Shown one piece after another: positions 1-11,044 of a stretch of 64,000 bases of DNA. Each line of letters starts with the position of its first letter. The first letter of the stretch is position 1. Made by a program: the position numbers and the translations under genes. The notes beneath the pieces were generated by a model. That model did not search any database. It saw nothing but the letters and a program-made list of their open reading frames with translations, and was not told the origin of the DNA. Source of the stretch: Paramecium octaurelia (Eukaryota; Ciliophora; Oligohymenophorea; Peniculida; Parameciidae); assembly GCA_905182995.1 (NCBI GenBank), contig CAJJDP010000059.1, positions 323,311-387,310 on the forward strand, written 5' to 3'.

Positions 1-145
1 AGTATTGATTACTTTGTATCTGCTTTTTTTTGAGAATAGCTGATCCTACAATAGGTGCAACATATGCTACATTATTATTATTATTGAAGATATTTCAACA
101 ATATCCAAAAACTACTTTGAACAAAATTTTACAAGCTCGTGTTTT
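1..145. repeat. Left copy of a ~145-bp inverted repeat (SLC33 3' fragment)
   Basis: The first ~145 bases match the reverse complement of about 6220-6364 with only a few differences. Read on the + strand, the repeat encodes the end of an SLC33A1-like transporter (ADPTIGATYATLL), the same motif found in the near-complete gene at 37875-39093. The frame stays open into the coiled-coil gene at 201. The repeat starts at base 1, so it may extend beyond the window. Confidence 0.8.
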
Positions 146-200
146 AAATTAAGTAATAGAAAATTATTGTAATATCATTAATAATTATTTTTAAAAAAAA

Positions 201-752
201 ATGTAGCAAAATTCAAAAACAATTACTGTTTCTATAAATGGAAATAACCATTACTATCAGTCTTATAAAGATTTAAAGACTTAGCTAAAAGCGATAGGGG
301 GCGATTGGGTATTATTTGATTCTCGCTTTGAAAATATAATTGATGAAGATAATTTTCTAAATTGTGAGAATTAGATAGCTATTAAATCAAAAGTCATTCA
401 AGATGCAGTAAAACATGATGAAAAATACCTAAAATTACAGAAGGATTATAAAAATTTGTTGTTATATTTTTCCTTATTTCTTAAAGCGGATAATTAAAAC
501 AAATCTAAAATAGTGGCACTTCAAAAAGAATTAACGATTTGTTAATAAATGTTAAAGTAAATGTAAGACCAGTATTAACATTAATAAGGATAAAGAGATA
601 ATTAAATAAAATCAGATTCAAGCGATAATGAAGGAAATTATGATACTTATAATATGGAAAACCAACAAAATTTCGAAAACAGTTTACTGTAAAAATAAAA
701 AGAGGATAGAGAGTATTGGAATGCAAATATGGAACCTACATAATAATAATGA
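201..752 (+). CDS. Short member of the coiled-coil family
   Basis: Intronless ORF of 183 residues, ending TGA at 750-752. The first ~70 residues match the N-terminal module of the genes at 4287-6056 and 36481-37604 in layout: a Gln-rich start, a short beta-like stretch (TITVSINGN), then a block ending WVLFDSRF, where the relatives have TEWILIERQF and AQWILLEFQ. A short Gln/Lys/Asp-rich coiled-coil-like segment follows. The C-terminal domain of the long paralogs is absent, so this is either a naturally short member or a 3'-truncated copy. Function unknown. It follows an SLC33-derived fragment on the same strand. Confidence 0.7.
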
Positions 753-759
753 GATCTGG

Positions 760-1400
760 CTAAACAAGGTTTGATGGCAAGCAGTGTTGAATAAACAATC
801 AATAATAAAATTCATTTGCACCCTTTTATGTTTTGTTTGCTTTTAAATATTAATTATCTTAATTTCTTTTGGATATTTAACGTTTTGAAGTCAGAGCTCC
901 TTCTCTTTCACTTATTATTTTGATTTTTCTAATAGGGAGCATTATTCCGAATATAATTTGTTTTCTCCCTGCAAGATTTATTTGTTTTAAAATAATTATC
1001 TACATTCATCAAAAAGGAGTGATGTTTTGTCAGAAACTATATATTTTTGTTTTTCAGCTTCTCTGAATGTTATTTTTCTTTTACTAAGTACTCTTGAGAT
1101 TACATTATTTCTTTAGATCAATTTCTTCAATAGGTTTTAAGGTAAATATCCATATTTAATTTTATGAAATCATTTAACTCTTATTCTTGGTTTCGCATTT
1201 TTTTTTTCCATTCATCATTAGCTTTAATTAATTGTTTATGTATTTGTATTGTCAAATGCCTCAGCAATTTCTGTAGCTTTGAAAACAACATTTTAATTAC
1301 TTCATTATACTCTTTTGCCAAATTTACTTTCAGTCCAACCAAAAAATGAACATTAATTTCATTTGGCTTACCTCTTACTACATGTATTTTATTAATGATT
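760..1400 (-). pseudogene. Degenerate coiled-coil family remnant
   Basis: The minus strand reads as coiled-coil-like peptides rich in Lys, Glu, Gln and Asn (for example NDEWKKKMRNQEQELND), but in several frames interrupted by TGA, with no single intron solution. It lies downstream, on the same strand, of an SLC33-derived fragment (about 1560-1660), the arrangement seen at the intact family genes. I infer a decayed family member, convergent with the gene at 201-752. Confidence 0.4.
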
Positions 1401-2211
1401 AATTACCCTTAATTAAGAATTCAAATATCTTATATTCTCGTCTCTTTATTAATAAATATTAATATAAAATATAATAATCACACGAGCTTCCAAGATTTTA
1501 AATCAAAACTAGTTTAAAATATAATTAATATATTTACAATTATAATTTAATTCATTTATCTTTAGCCTTAAAGTAAATCAATCCATATAGCCATCCTAAA
1601 GCACAACAGTTTTATATGGAAGCATATGCAATAAAAATTAGGATCAACAGACAAATTATGAGGAAAACTATCATCCAACATAAAATGATAATCATTAAAA
1701 ATCAGTTTATTTAAGTGATTGATTATGAATTGAAATAGATTTGAATTTATTTCTATTTTTTTAAATCGTTCTTCAATTTTTATAAACGTAAAAATAGTTT
1801 GAGTATTTTTTGGACTGATGTGATATATATTTGATTAGTTTTTGGAAAAAGAGGAAATATAAATATTTTTAAATAATAATAATTTTTTCAAAGATACAAA
1901 TTTTCCCAGAATTTAGCTGAAAATCTAATAATAAAATTAACGATGTTCTTAATGTTCTATTCGCCAATGGTTCTAATGATTTGAAAAATTCTCATATTAA
2001 GCTATTTTTTTAAGAGAAAGAATAAATTTAAAATCACAATATTTAGGTAGGCGAAAAAGAGTTGAGAAATTTATACAAAACAAAACATATTATTTATTTA
2101 AGAATTCAAATATCTTATTTAGTAAATTAATAAATAAAGTTAGAACAACGAAATTTATTGATGTTAATCTCATAGAATATAATTGATATATTTCCAATTG
2201 TAATTTCATTA

Positions 2212-2432
2212 ATTTATCTTTTGATAATCCTTATTATGCTCCTAAAAAGCAAAAAAGTTATATATGGAAGCAGATGCAACAAAAATTAGGAAACACAATA
2301 CACTTTCAGGAAAACTATCATATAAAACAAAATGGTGAACGTTATAATTAAATTAAGTTAGTAAGTGATCAAAATGAATATTCACTTTATCCAAATACAT
2401 TAGGAACCCTAGATGTTAAATATATTTATTGA
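2212..2432 (+). other. Coding-like open frame ending in TGA, unassigned
   Basis: A plus-strand frame without TGA reads as a plausible protein tail (DNPYYAPKKQKSY ... YPNTLGTLDVKYIY) and stops at 2430-2432. No ATG was found, and part overlaps the SLC33-derived fragment on the other strand. It could be the last exon of a truncated gene or chance in AT-rich DNA. It recurs at 3895-4115 in the artefactual second copy. Confidence 0.25.
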
Positions 2433-2603
2433 TAAGGTTAAATTCAAAATTTTTTTTTACATAAGAAATGCATCTCTCAATTATTAGGAAATTAATATTG
2501 AATTACTAGTCATCGACAAAAAGAAAACTATAAATAACAAACAAATAATTAATTAATAATTTCTTAATATATATCTACTTTCATAAATTTTTTATTTTGT
2601 ATA

Positions 2604-3116
2604 TCAATATTGATCATACCAAACTTTTTTAGCCCGATTTTCTAACTCATTAGACCAAAATTATTAAGTTTTTCCTTTAGAAACTTCAAATATTTTTTCG
2701 AAATCCTTAATTTTAGTTTTCCCTAAATCAAATACTGATAATCCATATTTGTAGTTTGAATGTATTATAATGGTAAATATTATGATTTCTTTGTTATCAT
2801 TAGACTCTCCATAGACGCAATCAGATAATGCCAAATTTTTATTTGTTGCCAAATAAAAATAGTTAAAAAATGAAGAAATATATTGTTCGATTGGTGACGT
2901 AATTTAGAAGGGCACAAAACTTTTACTATTAATTTTGAGACATTCTTGATAAACATAATAATTGCCCATTTAATCCTTGACTAAGAATTATTTTGGGATT
3001 TTTAAATTCCAATTTTGTTAAAATAATTGAATGTTATTGTATTAAAGGTCCCTTTAAAATAGGGTAAAATATCCCTATACAATTAATAAATTTAAAATGG
3101 TGTCAATAGCTTGATT
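2604..3116 (-). CDS. Partial duplicate of the coiled-coil gene 3' end
   Basis: These 171 codons, stop included, are identical to the C-terminal end of the gene at 4287-6056 and run into the N at 3117. They contain the conserved C-terminal domain (ATNKNLALSD, IIIHSNY, FDLGKTKIK) and end KVWYDQY before TGA. Because the flanking 1682 bp is an exact duplicate across an N, this is probably the same locus assembled twice. Confidence 0.75.
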
Positions 3117-3117
3117 N
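3117..3117. other. Assembly gap (single N)
   Basis: One ambiguous base joins two identical 1682-bp sequences. I interpret it as a scaffold joint with undetected contig overlap. Confidence 0.9.
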
Positions 3118-4799
3118 TTCTCGTCTCTTTATTAATAAATATTAATATAAAATATAATAATCACACGAGCTTCCAAGATTTTAAATCAAAACTAGTTTAA
3201 AATATAATTAATATATTTACAATTATAATTTAATTCATTTATCTTTAGCCTTAAAGTAAATCAATCCATATAGCCATCCTAAAGCACAACAGTTTTATAT
3301 GGAAGCATATGCAATAAAAATTAGGATCAACAGACAAATTATGAGGAAAACTATCATCCAACATAAAATGATAATCATTAAAAATCAGTTTATTTAAGTG
3401 ATTGATTATGAATTGAAATAGATTTGAATTTATTTCTATTTTTTTAAATCGTTCTTCAATTTTTATAAACGTAAAAATAGTTTGAGTATTTTTTGGACTG
3501 ATGTGATATATATTTGATTAGTTTTTGGAAAAAGAGGAAATATAAATATTTTTAAATAATAATAATTTTTTCAAAGATACAAATTTTCCCAGAATTTAGC
3601 TGAAAATCTAATAATAAAATTAACGATGTTCTTAATGTTCTATTCGCCAATGGTTCTAATGATTTGAAAAATTCTCATATTAAGCTATTTTTTTAAGAGA
3701 AAGAATAAATTTAAAATCACAATATTTAGGTAGGCGAAAAAGAGTTGAGAAATTTATACAAAACAAAACATATTATTTATTTAAGAATTCAAATATCTTA
3801 TTTAGTAAATTAATAAATAAAGTTAGAACAACGAAATTTATTGATGTTAATCTCATAGAATATAATTGATATATTTCCAATTGTAATTTCATTAATTTAT
3901 CTTTTGATAATCCTTATTATGCTCCTAAAAAGCAAAAAAGTTATATATGGAAGCAGATGCAACAAAAATTAGGAAACACAATACACTTTCAGGAAAACTA
4001 TCATATAAAACAAAATGGTGAACGTTATAATTAAATTAAGTTAGTAAGTGATCAAAATGAATATTCACTTTATCCAAATACATTAGGAACCCTAGATGTT
4101 AAATATATTTATTGATAAGGTTAAATTCAAAATTTTTTTTTACATAAGAAATGCATCTCTCAATTATTAGGAAATTAATATTGAATTACTAGTCATCGAC
4201 AAAAAGAAAACTATAAATAACAAACAAATAATTAATTAATAATTTCTTAATATATATCTACTTTCATAAATTTTTTATTTTGTATATCAATATTGATCAT
4301 ACCAAACTTTTTTAGCCCGATTTTCTAACTCATTAGACCAAAATTATTAAGTTTTTCCTTTAGAAACTTCAAATATTTTTTCGAAATCCTTAATTTTAGT
4401 TTTCCCTAAATCAAATACTGATAATCCATATTTGTAGTTTGAATGTATTATAATGGTAAATATTATGATTTCTTTGTTATCATTAGACTCTCCATAGACG
4501 CAATCAGATAATGCCAAATTTTTATTTGTTGCCAAATAAAAATAGTTAAAAAATGAAGAAATATATTGTTCGATTGGTGACGTAATTTAGAAGGGCACAA
4601 AACTTTTACTATTAATTTTGAGACATTCTTGATAAACATAATAATTGCCCATTTAATCCTTGACTAAGAATTATTTTGGGATTTTTAAATTCCAATTTTG
4701 TTAAAATAATTGAATGTTATTGTATTAAAGGTCCCTTTAAAATAGGGTAAAATATCCCTATACAATTAATAAATTTAAAATGGTGTCAATAGCTTGATT
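3118..4799. repeat. Copy B of the 1682-bp duplication
   Basis: Identical to 1435-3116. This copy continues without a gap into the 5' part of the coiled-coil gene at 4287-6056, so it is the better representation of the locus. Confidence 0.9.
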
Positions 4800-6056
4800 G
4801 GCAATCTTTGAAAGTGTGAATGTTTTTTAGATATTTATTTACTATCCATTAGCAATTATAGAAATGTATTATTAATTAACACTTTAAGTGTAATACCATC
4901 TCTCTTTAAGAATACAATTTTTCCGAAAGAAAAAGTTCTTTTCTTTGATACATTTAAAAAATTCTTGTTCCTTAAATGTTATTTAAAAAATATCAGGTAA
5001 ACCTGAATACTGAAGATTTGAACCTTAATCATCACTAAGAGCATTACTTTCAAATAAGTAATCAAGGTCAATTGGGGTTTCATTTTAAATATCTGATTAT
5101 GATTTACTGATTAATTTCCTAATTGTATTTTTTAACTCTTCTGATTCAATGGTTAAATTTGCTATTGCTTTTTTTTATTGATTTAAATCTTGTGATGCAT
5201 TCTTCAATTTATGAAAAAAGCACATCAACTCATCTTTTGATTTCTTGTCGTGTTCTGATGATTAATTTCGCTATTAAATTGTTTCTTCTTTTTTTTTTGT
5301 TTGTTCTGCCTCATTTTAGATCGATTGATTTCTTAAATCTTTTGACAGTTCTGATTGATTTATAAATCGAAATAATTCTGAAACATCCGCTGATAATGTT
5401 TCAATTACAACTGATGACTCTTCTGCTTTATCGCAAGAAACACTTTTATTTAATGAACATCCCAAGCACAATTATTCTTGGCTATTCTTTTATACTTCCA
5501 TGTATAAATCAGCTATTTTATTGCTTGAAGTCGCTAGTTCTGATTTTTTCTCCTCTAACACATATGTTAATAATATTATTTCTTCTTTTTTTTCATCTAA
5601 TTCTTTTTATAACTCTTCCTTTTCACTCTTCAATTATATTTTTGAATTCTAAAAGTATAAACAATCCTCTTTAATATGATGTAATTCACTTTCAAGCTTT
5701 CGAGCTTGATATTATTGCTAGAATTCTTTGGGGATATCTTCTTCATACTACTTACAATATTACTATTTGAATTATATTTTATCATTTTTAAGTACCTCAA
5801 TTTGTGACTTCAAATCTGAAAGTTGATTAATTGTTGTTAGAATGTCCCTTGGTTTAATTGCCACTAAATCTAAGGCTAATTCAATATTATATTCATTAAT
5901 ATGGCTGCCGAACTGCCTTTCAATTAAAATCCACTCTGTATTTTATTTTTACTGCAGATAGTTCATTATGAAATGGTAATCATTAGCGATTAATTAGATA
6001 CTTTCTTCTTATCCATCTACATTATAAATATGAAGTTTAATATCCCTTTATTTCAT
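4287..6056 (-). CDS. Long coiled-coil protein with conserved C-terminal domain
   Basis: Intact intronless ORF of 589 residues, ATG at 6056 and TGA at 4287-4289. The N-terminal ~60 residues (RDIKLHIYNVDG, then WILIERQF) resemble the genes at 201 and 37604. Residues ~90-380 are Lys/Glu/Gln/Ser-rich coiled coil. The last ~200 residues form a domain shared with the gene at 24812-26548, including NWNLKIP, a TSPIEQYI segment, ATNKNLAL, IIIHSNY and FDLGKTKI, ending in an amphipathic helix (WSNELENRAKKVW). The C-terminal domain is far better conserved than the coil, which suggests a functional end domain. No signal peptide, membrane span or catalytic motif was seen. Upstream lies an SLC33-derived fragment at 6220-6364. 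Confidence 0.85.
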
Positions 6057-6219
6057 TTATATATTAATAATAAATTATCCTTATCTATATTTAAAAAGGA
6101 ATTCAAATATCTTAATTCTGTTATTTTAACTAAAATGATAGAATTACAATCAATTTAAAAAATAATTATTAGAACAATGATATTTTAGACCCTTAATTAA
6201 TTAATGTTAATATGATATA

Positions 6220-6364
6220 AAAACATGAGCTTGTAAAATTTTGATCAAAGTAGTTTTTGGATATTGTTGAAATATCTTCTATAATAATAATAATGTAGCA
6301 TATGTTGCACCTATTGTAGGATCAGCTATTCTCAAAAAAAAGCAGATACAAAGTAATCAATACT
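6220..6364. repeat. Right copy of the ~145-bp inverted repeat
   Basis: Reverse complement of 1-145 (paired positions sum to 6365). On the minus strand it encodes the end of an SLC33A1-like protein and lies ~160 bp upstream of the coiled-coil gene starting at 6056. Similarity ends near 6364, where a different, 5'-truncated reading frame begins. Confidence 0.85.
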
Positions 6365-7230
6365 AGAAATAGCAAGATTAAAGAAACTCAAGAAATAATG
6401 AAGGACTTGGATTTAATCAAATATAATTCAAGTATATCATCTCATAATTTTGAGATCTTCATAGGATTAGTATAATAGAAACAATAGGGAAGATAATAGA
6501 CGTTAGAATAGGCATTAATAAAATAAATATCATGATCAATGGAATTAAGGAAGAACAAATTATTATCAAAATTATTTTAACGATAACAAGAACTTTAATT
6601 AAAGAAAATAATATAGAAGTAGAAACGATGAATTTATGAAATAGCCAATATATGTAATCAAAGACTAATAGTTAGAATAATAAGCTCCATAATAATAATA
6701 ATAAAGTTAAACTTAGCCAACACTATAAAATGACACAATAAATTTATAAATTTAAGATTCTTAAATAGAAAGGAAGTTTAATAATAAAGTTAAAGTACAC
6801 GTTAAGTATAATATTAGCATTAATAATAACGATAGTAATAGTAATAATAATAATAATCTTCAAAATGGAAACCTCAACATTTAACTTAATAACTCTAATA
6901 ATAAAAAGTATAACACAATCAATCGACTACAATACATTAAACTGATTAAAAGCAAACTCAAAATTAGATTGATCAAATTTAAAAAATCTAATAATAACAT
7001 ACCACACCTCAAAAAATATAAAAAACTTCTTAAGAATAGTAAAAAGTTCTAGCCTAAGTTATTCAATAAGTATATTAATAACCAGTTGTTTAAAATGTTG
7101 CAACACAGCAATCTCAAATAAATCCTCCTCATATACAATAATAATAAATTCAATAACCAAAAAAAGGGATAATAATACTTTAACCTTTTAAGAATACAAT
7201 TACCAATAAGATTAAATGAAATTTTGTGAG
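6364..7230 (+). pseudogene. 5'-truncated Gln/Asn-rich gene fragment
   Basis: From the repeat boundary the plus strand reads as a Gln/Asn/Arg-rich protein (for example YRSRNDEFMKQPIYVIKD, then PVVQNVATQQSQINPP). Two intron-like gaps restore the frame: about 6435-6457 (23 nt) and about 6777-6796 (20 nt). There is no ATG; the frame runs directly out of the repeat, so the 5' end was probably lost at a rearrangement. It closes at a TGA near 7218. Gln-rich readings arise easily here because TAA and TAG mean Gln, so only the mixed-composition stretches count as evidence. Confidence 0.4.
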
Positions 7231-7880
7231 AATGATGTACAAGGACCTTAACAATAGGGAAATCAAACAGTTTAATATTAGTAAAAACAATCAAAACCAA
7301 TGTGTTAAGTTCCTTTATTGGCTTAATTTTTGATATATGCAAATAATTGTACATAGACAAACCTATTCCCTCTAACAATGGTATTTATATATAATAGATT
7401 ATTAAACTTAAATAATGCTTTTGAGTAATTACGATAGATTGCATTGAATTATGAATAACAAAAATAGTGAATTATATATCTGAAATTTTTAAAATAATAT
7501 ATGATACATATCTTTCTTAATAATTTTATTATCAACTGATTATCCAAAGTTTACTTAAGACTGTAGTCTAAATTAATTTACTAATCGAATCAAACTGCTT
7601 TATAGAAAATGGAAAATTCAATTCATTTAAATACTTAATAAATATATTTTGACTTGATCAAAAATATAAAATTTTGGGGTTTTATATTTATTAGAAGTTA
7701 TTAAAATAAATTGGTAACACTCAAATCATTAATTATTCTTTAAATGTTTAAATGTTATCAAGTATATGATACTATAAAATAAAATAAAGGTTCTGAAAAA
7801 TTTGAATGGAAAAATTCGTAATTAATCATTATCATTTATTTGAATTTATCGAAACCTTTAGAAATCTTTCCTTCCTTATG
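6499..7880. repeat. Copy A of a 1382-bp duplication beside a single-N gap
   Basis: 6499-7880 appears identical to 7882-9263 at an offset of 1383, with an N at 7881. Same structure as the 3117 joint: probable unmerged contig overlap. Confidence 0.9.
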
Positions 7881-7881
7881 N
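7881..7881. other. Assembly gap (single N)
   Basis: One ambiguous base between identical 1382-bp sequences, interpreted as an unmerged contig overlap. Confidence 0.9.
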
Positions 7882-9263
7882 GACGTTAGAATAGGCATTA
7901 ATAAAATAAATATCATGATCAATGGAATTAAGGAAGAACAAATTATTATCAAAATTATTTTAACGATAACAAGAACTTTAATTAAAGAAAATAATATAGA
8001 AGTAGAAACGATGAATTTATGAAATAGCCAATATATGTAATCAAAGACTAATAGTTAGAATAATAAGCTCCATAATAATAATAATAAAGTTAAACTTAGC
8101 CAACACTATAAAATGACACAATAAATTTATAAATTTAAGATTCTTAAATAGAAAGGAAGTTTAATAATAAAGTTAAAGTACACGTTAAGTATAATATTAG
8201 CATTAATAATAACGATAGTAATAGTAATAATAATAATAATCTTCAAAATGGAAACCTCAACATTTAACTTAATAACTCTAATAATAAAAAGTATAACACA
8301 ATCAATCGACTACAATACATTAAACTGATTAAAAGCAAACTCAAAATTAGATTGATCAAATTTAAAAAATCTAATAATAACATACCACACCTCAAAAAAT
8401 ATAAAAAACTTCTTAAGAATAGTAAAAAGTTCTAGCCTAAGTTATTCAATAAGTATATTAATAACCAGTTGTTTAAAATGTTGCAACACAGCAATCTCAA
8501 ATAAATCCTCCTCATATACAATAATAATAAATTCAATAACCAAAAAAAGGGATAATAATACTTTAACCTTTTAAGAATACAATTACCAATAAGATTAAAT
8601 GAAATTTTGTGAGAATGATGTACAAGGACCTTAACAATAGGGAAATCAAACAGTTTAATATTAGTAAAAACAATCAAAACCAATGTGTTAAGTTCCTTTA
8701 TTGGCTTAATTTTTGATATATGCAAATAATTGTACATAGACAAACCTATTCCCTCTAACAATGGTATTTATATATAATAGATTATTAAACTTAAATAATG
8801 CTTTTGAGTAATTACGATAGATTGCATTGAATTATGAATAACAAAAATAGTGAATTATATATCTGAAATTTTTAAAATAATATATGATACATATCTTTCT
8901 TAATAATTTTATTATCAACTGATTATCCAAAGTTTACTTAAGACTGTAGTCTAAATTAATTTACTAATCGAATCAAACTGCTTTATAGAAAATGGAAAAT
9001 TCAATTCATTTAAATACTTAATAAATATATTTTGACTTGATCAAAAATATAAAATTTTGGGGTTTTATATTTATTAGAAGTTATTAAAATAAATTGGTAA
9101 CACTCAAATCATTAATTATTCTTTAAATGTTTAAATGTTATCAAGTATATGATACTATAAAATAAAATAAAGGTTCTGAAAAATTTGAATGGAAAAATTC
9201 GTAATTAATCATTATCATTTATTTGAATTTATCGAAACCTTTAGAAATCTTTCCTTCCTTATG
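7882..9263. repeat. Copy B of the 1382-bp duplication
   Basis: Identical to 6499-7880, continuing without a gap into the DUF922 gene region. Confidence 0.9.
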
Positions 9264-9296
9264 AAATGATATAAATTGTGGACAATTTATGAGAAC

Positions 9297-9520
9297 CAAT
9301 TTAATATGAAAAGTATTAAAGGTTTAGGTTTAAAATAACTGTTTAGGAATATCTGCGACAACAATATTAAAGTTAAAATACAGTTTTGGTTATAAATACT
9401 ATTGAAGAAGTTAACCATCTGAGATTAAAACAATCTAAATAAAGACTTTTAAATTTAGGCGATTTCTATCATTGCCTTGGCTTCCAATAAAAAGTTGAAA
9501 CCATAATTATTAAACTATGA
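9297..9520 (+). CDS. 3' part of an unidentified gene overlapping the next start codon
   Basis: An open frame without ATG encodes ~74 residues with normal composition (TIEEVNHLRLKQ, LLNLGDFYHCLGFQQ). Its TGA at 9518-9520 overlaps the ATG of the DUF922 gene at 9517. It is probably the last exon of a gene whose upstream part lies in the unresolved stretch before it. No family recognised. Confidence 0.35.
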
Positions 9521-10125
9521 TAAATATTCAAAAAATAAATTCAAGCGAGGACTCTAATCCATTAAGCCAATCTATACATTCTTAAAGTGAAAGTTCAGCC
9601 TCAATCAATTAGAGTCTGTCTAACAATTCTAAAAGCGATAATTATTTGGATATACGAAAATTAACTTGGGATGATTTTTAAGGAATACCTCCAGAAGACG
9701 ATCCAGCCTTAGCTCATACAAAATGGAAAATTGGGTATAATTATTAAGTGCATCATGATGCAGATAAAATATAAGTAATGGTGGATGTTTGGTGTAAAAT
9801 TGATCCTTCTTCTTGGACTAAAGATAAAACAATCGATGAATTATTGCATCATTAATAAGGTTGATCATCTTTGTAAATACTAATAGGTCACTTTTATATA
9901 GGGATGATTTGTGCTTTGGAGTTTAAGAAGAGAGTGCAAGAATTCTCCTTTAGTAAAGACTACAAGCAAGAAATTTCAGAGATTTTCAATAAGAGTTTGT
10001 AAGAATATTTAATGATGGAGAATAAATACAATATCGAGACTTTGAATATGTTAAATACTGCAAAATAACGATAGTGGGATATGAAGATAATGAAGTAATT
10101 GAACTCACTATCAAAATATACTTGA
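9517..10125 (+). CDS. DUF922-family protein with altered zinc-protease motif
   Basis: 193 residues from ATG at 9517 with one 27-nt intron (9866-9892) that carries an in-frame TGA when unspliced; TGA at 10123-10125. After a ~45-residue Ser-rich lead comes the DUF922 signature LTWDDFQGIP, a beta-rich middle with KVQV/VWCKID-like strands, then LLHHQQGHFYIGMICALE. In bacterial DUF922 proteins the last segment is usually HEQGH, a candidate HExxH zinc-protease site. Here the Glu codon position is TAA, read as Gln, giving HQQGH, so hydrolytic activity is doubtful. No signal peptide is evident, unlike many bacterial homologues. The family is common in bacteria, so old horizontal acquisition is possible. 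Converges with the cathepsin pseudogene. Confidence 0.8.
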
Positions 10126-10169
10126 GATTTAATTGGATTCTATTTTATTATGATATATTTTTCAATACC

Positions 10170-11044
10170 CTATTCCAAATAACTTGGTCTAATCTTCTGA
10201 GAACACCAAAAGTGTTTCCTATAGCTAGCCAAATGTGTCCATTGACTCCCCAATTTGTTCCATAAGAGTTTCTGATTAACCAGTTTTTGTTGGAATCTTA
10301 TCCAACAGCTACAGCTGCATGGTTAGTTGAGGTGTTAATGCAGTCTGTAAAGATACCTCCAGTATACCCTTTCCAATTTGAGGATTAGACACTGACAGAA
10401 AATAAGCTTAGGTAGCTGTAGTCCATGTTTTTTTTGAGTTTGCTTTGGATGTTTTTTCTGTTATCTTATTGCATTTTTTCCTTACTTGCAACATATGGAT
10501 ATTCAGATTCCTAAACAGCACCAATTTTATTTAAATAATCAATAGCATTTACTGAATAGCCCCATCACATCCATGTGAAGATGTTTCACAATCAACTAAT
10601 GTGTTCCCTTAACAAAGATGAAAAAGGCTTCAAAAGCACCAAAGGCTGAGAATGACCAGCCTGATCCACATGTACCTTGGTTCTTAATTGGATTAATTTT
10701 TGATGACCAATCAACAGATTCAGGAAAATTAAATGAAGTAATAGATTCATCAACCTCAATAGGAGAAAAATCAGGTAAATTGATTCGAATTCTTCATCTG
10801 TTAGGGTAGCGAACTGATTTATTCCAAGGGTGTAGTTGGACTGCCTGCTATTTACTTCTTGATAGTAGTTGTAATTTTATTTGAAGATTTCAAATCTGTA
10901 TTCATCTTCAAATTAGCTAGTATATCTAGTTTCATATTTTTATTTCCATTCTTAATACAATGTTCTTAGGGGATCTTCTTAGCCTAAGTAGCTTGTTGTT
11001 GCATGGAGAACAGTTGTAAGAAGTGCAATCAATGGCTTATTCAT
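10170..11044 (-). pseudogene. Cathepsin L-like cysteine protease pseudogene
   Basis: From ATG at 11044 the minus strand encodes a signal-like start (MNKPLIALLTTVL), a propeptide resembling the I29 inhibitor domain (KQKYETRYTSQFEDEYRF, LGINQFATLTDEEF) and a papain-like body with QGTCGSGWSFSAFGA, NHAAVAVG and NWLIRNSYGTNWG. Those segments occupy different frames: at least four single-base shifts are needed, near 10776, 10610, 10550 and 10485, and they do not look like introns. The catalytic Cys of the usual CGSCW motif is Gly (CGSGW). Frameshifts plus loss of the nucleophile indicate a dead gene. Confidence 0.8.

Larger units (their letters stand above)
1435..3116. repeat. Copy A of a 1682-bp duplication beside a single-N gap
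   Basis: 1435-3116 appears identical to 3118-4799 at an offset of 1683, with a single N at 3117 between them. Identity without visible divergence, ending exactly at the N, is best explained by two overlapping contig ends placed side by side. It includes SLC33-derived fragments near 1560-1660 and 2210-2310 and the 3' end of a coiled-coil gene. Confidence 0.9.
7231..9296 (+). other. Unresolved stretch with short coding-like frames, partly duplicated by the assembly
   Basis: No complete gene could be modelled. Several TGA-free frames look coding-like, one ending in a stretch with two hydrophobic segments (PLLAQFLIYANN, LFPLTMVFIYNRLL) before TGA near 7438, but no consistent exon chain was found. 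Everything from 7882 to 9263 repeats 6499-7880. Confidence 0.4.

Noticed and set aside
1-150. Telomeric end at the window start
   Set aside because: No CCCCAA/CCCAAA-type repeats are present; the sequence is the SLC33-derived inverted repeat.
5123-5674. Two standard-code ORFs of 80 and 92 residues, hydrophobic and Leu/Phe-rich
   Set aside because: They are antisense to the intact coiled-coil gene at 4287-6056; the reverse complement of Lys/Glu/Gln-rich codons gives Phe/Leu/Ile-rich shadows.
6840-6860. Runs of TAATAA as a microsatellite of special interest
   Set aside because: Short AT-rich trinucleotide runs are frequent here and, in this code, simply read as Asn or Gln runs.
7231-7440. Cyclin-box reading of the frame containing PLLAQFLIYANN
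   Set aside because: The resemblance is limited to one hydrophobic helix pair; the following cyclin-box segments are absent and the upstream frame does not join.
7049-8761. Two identical 109-residue minus-strand ORFs (7049-7378 and 8432-8761)
   Set aside because: Hydrophobic, low-complexity shadows opposite Gln-rich plus-strand frames; their duplication comes from the assembly artefact around 7881.
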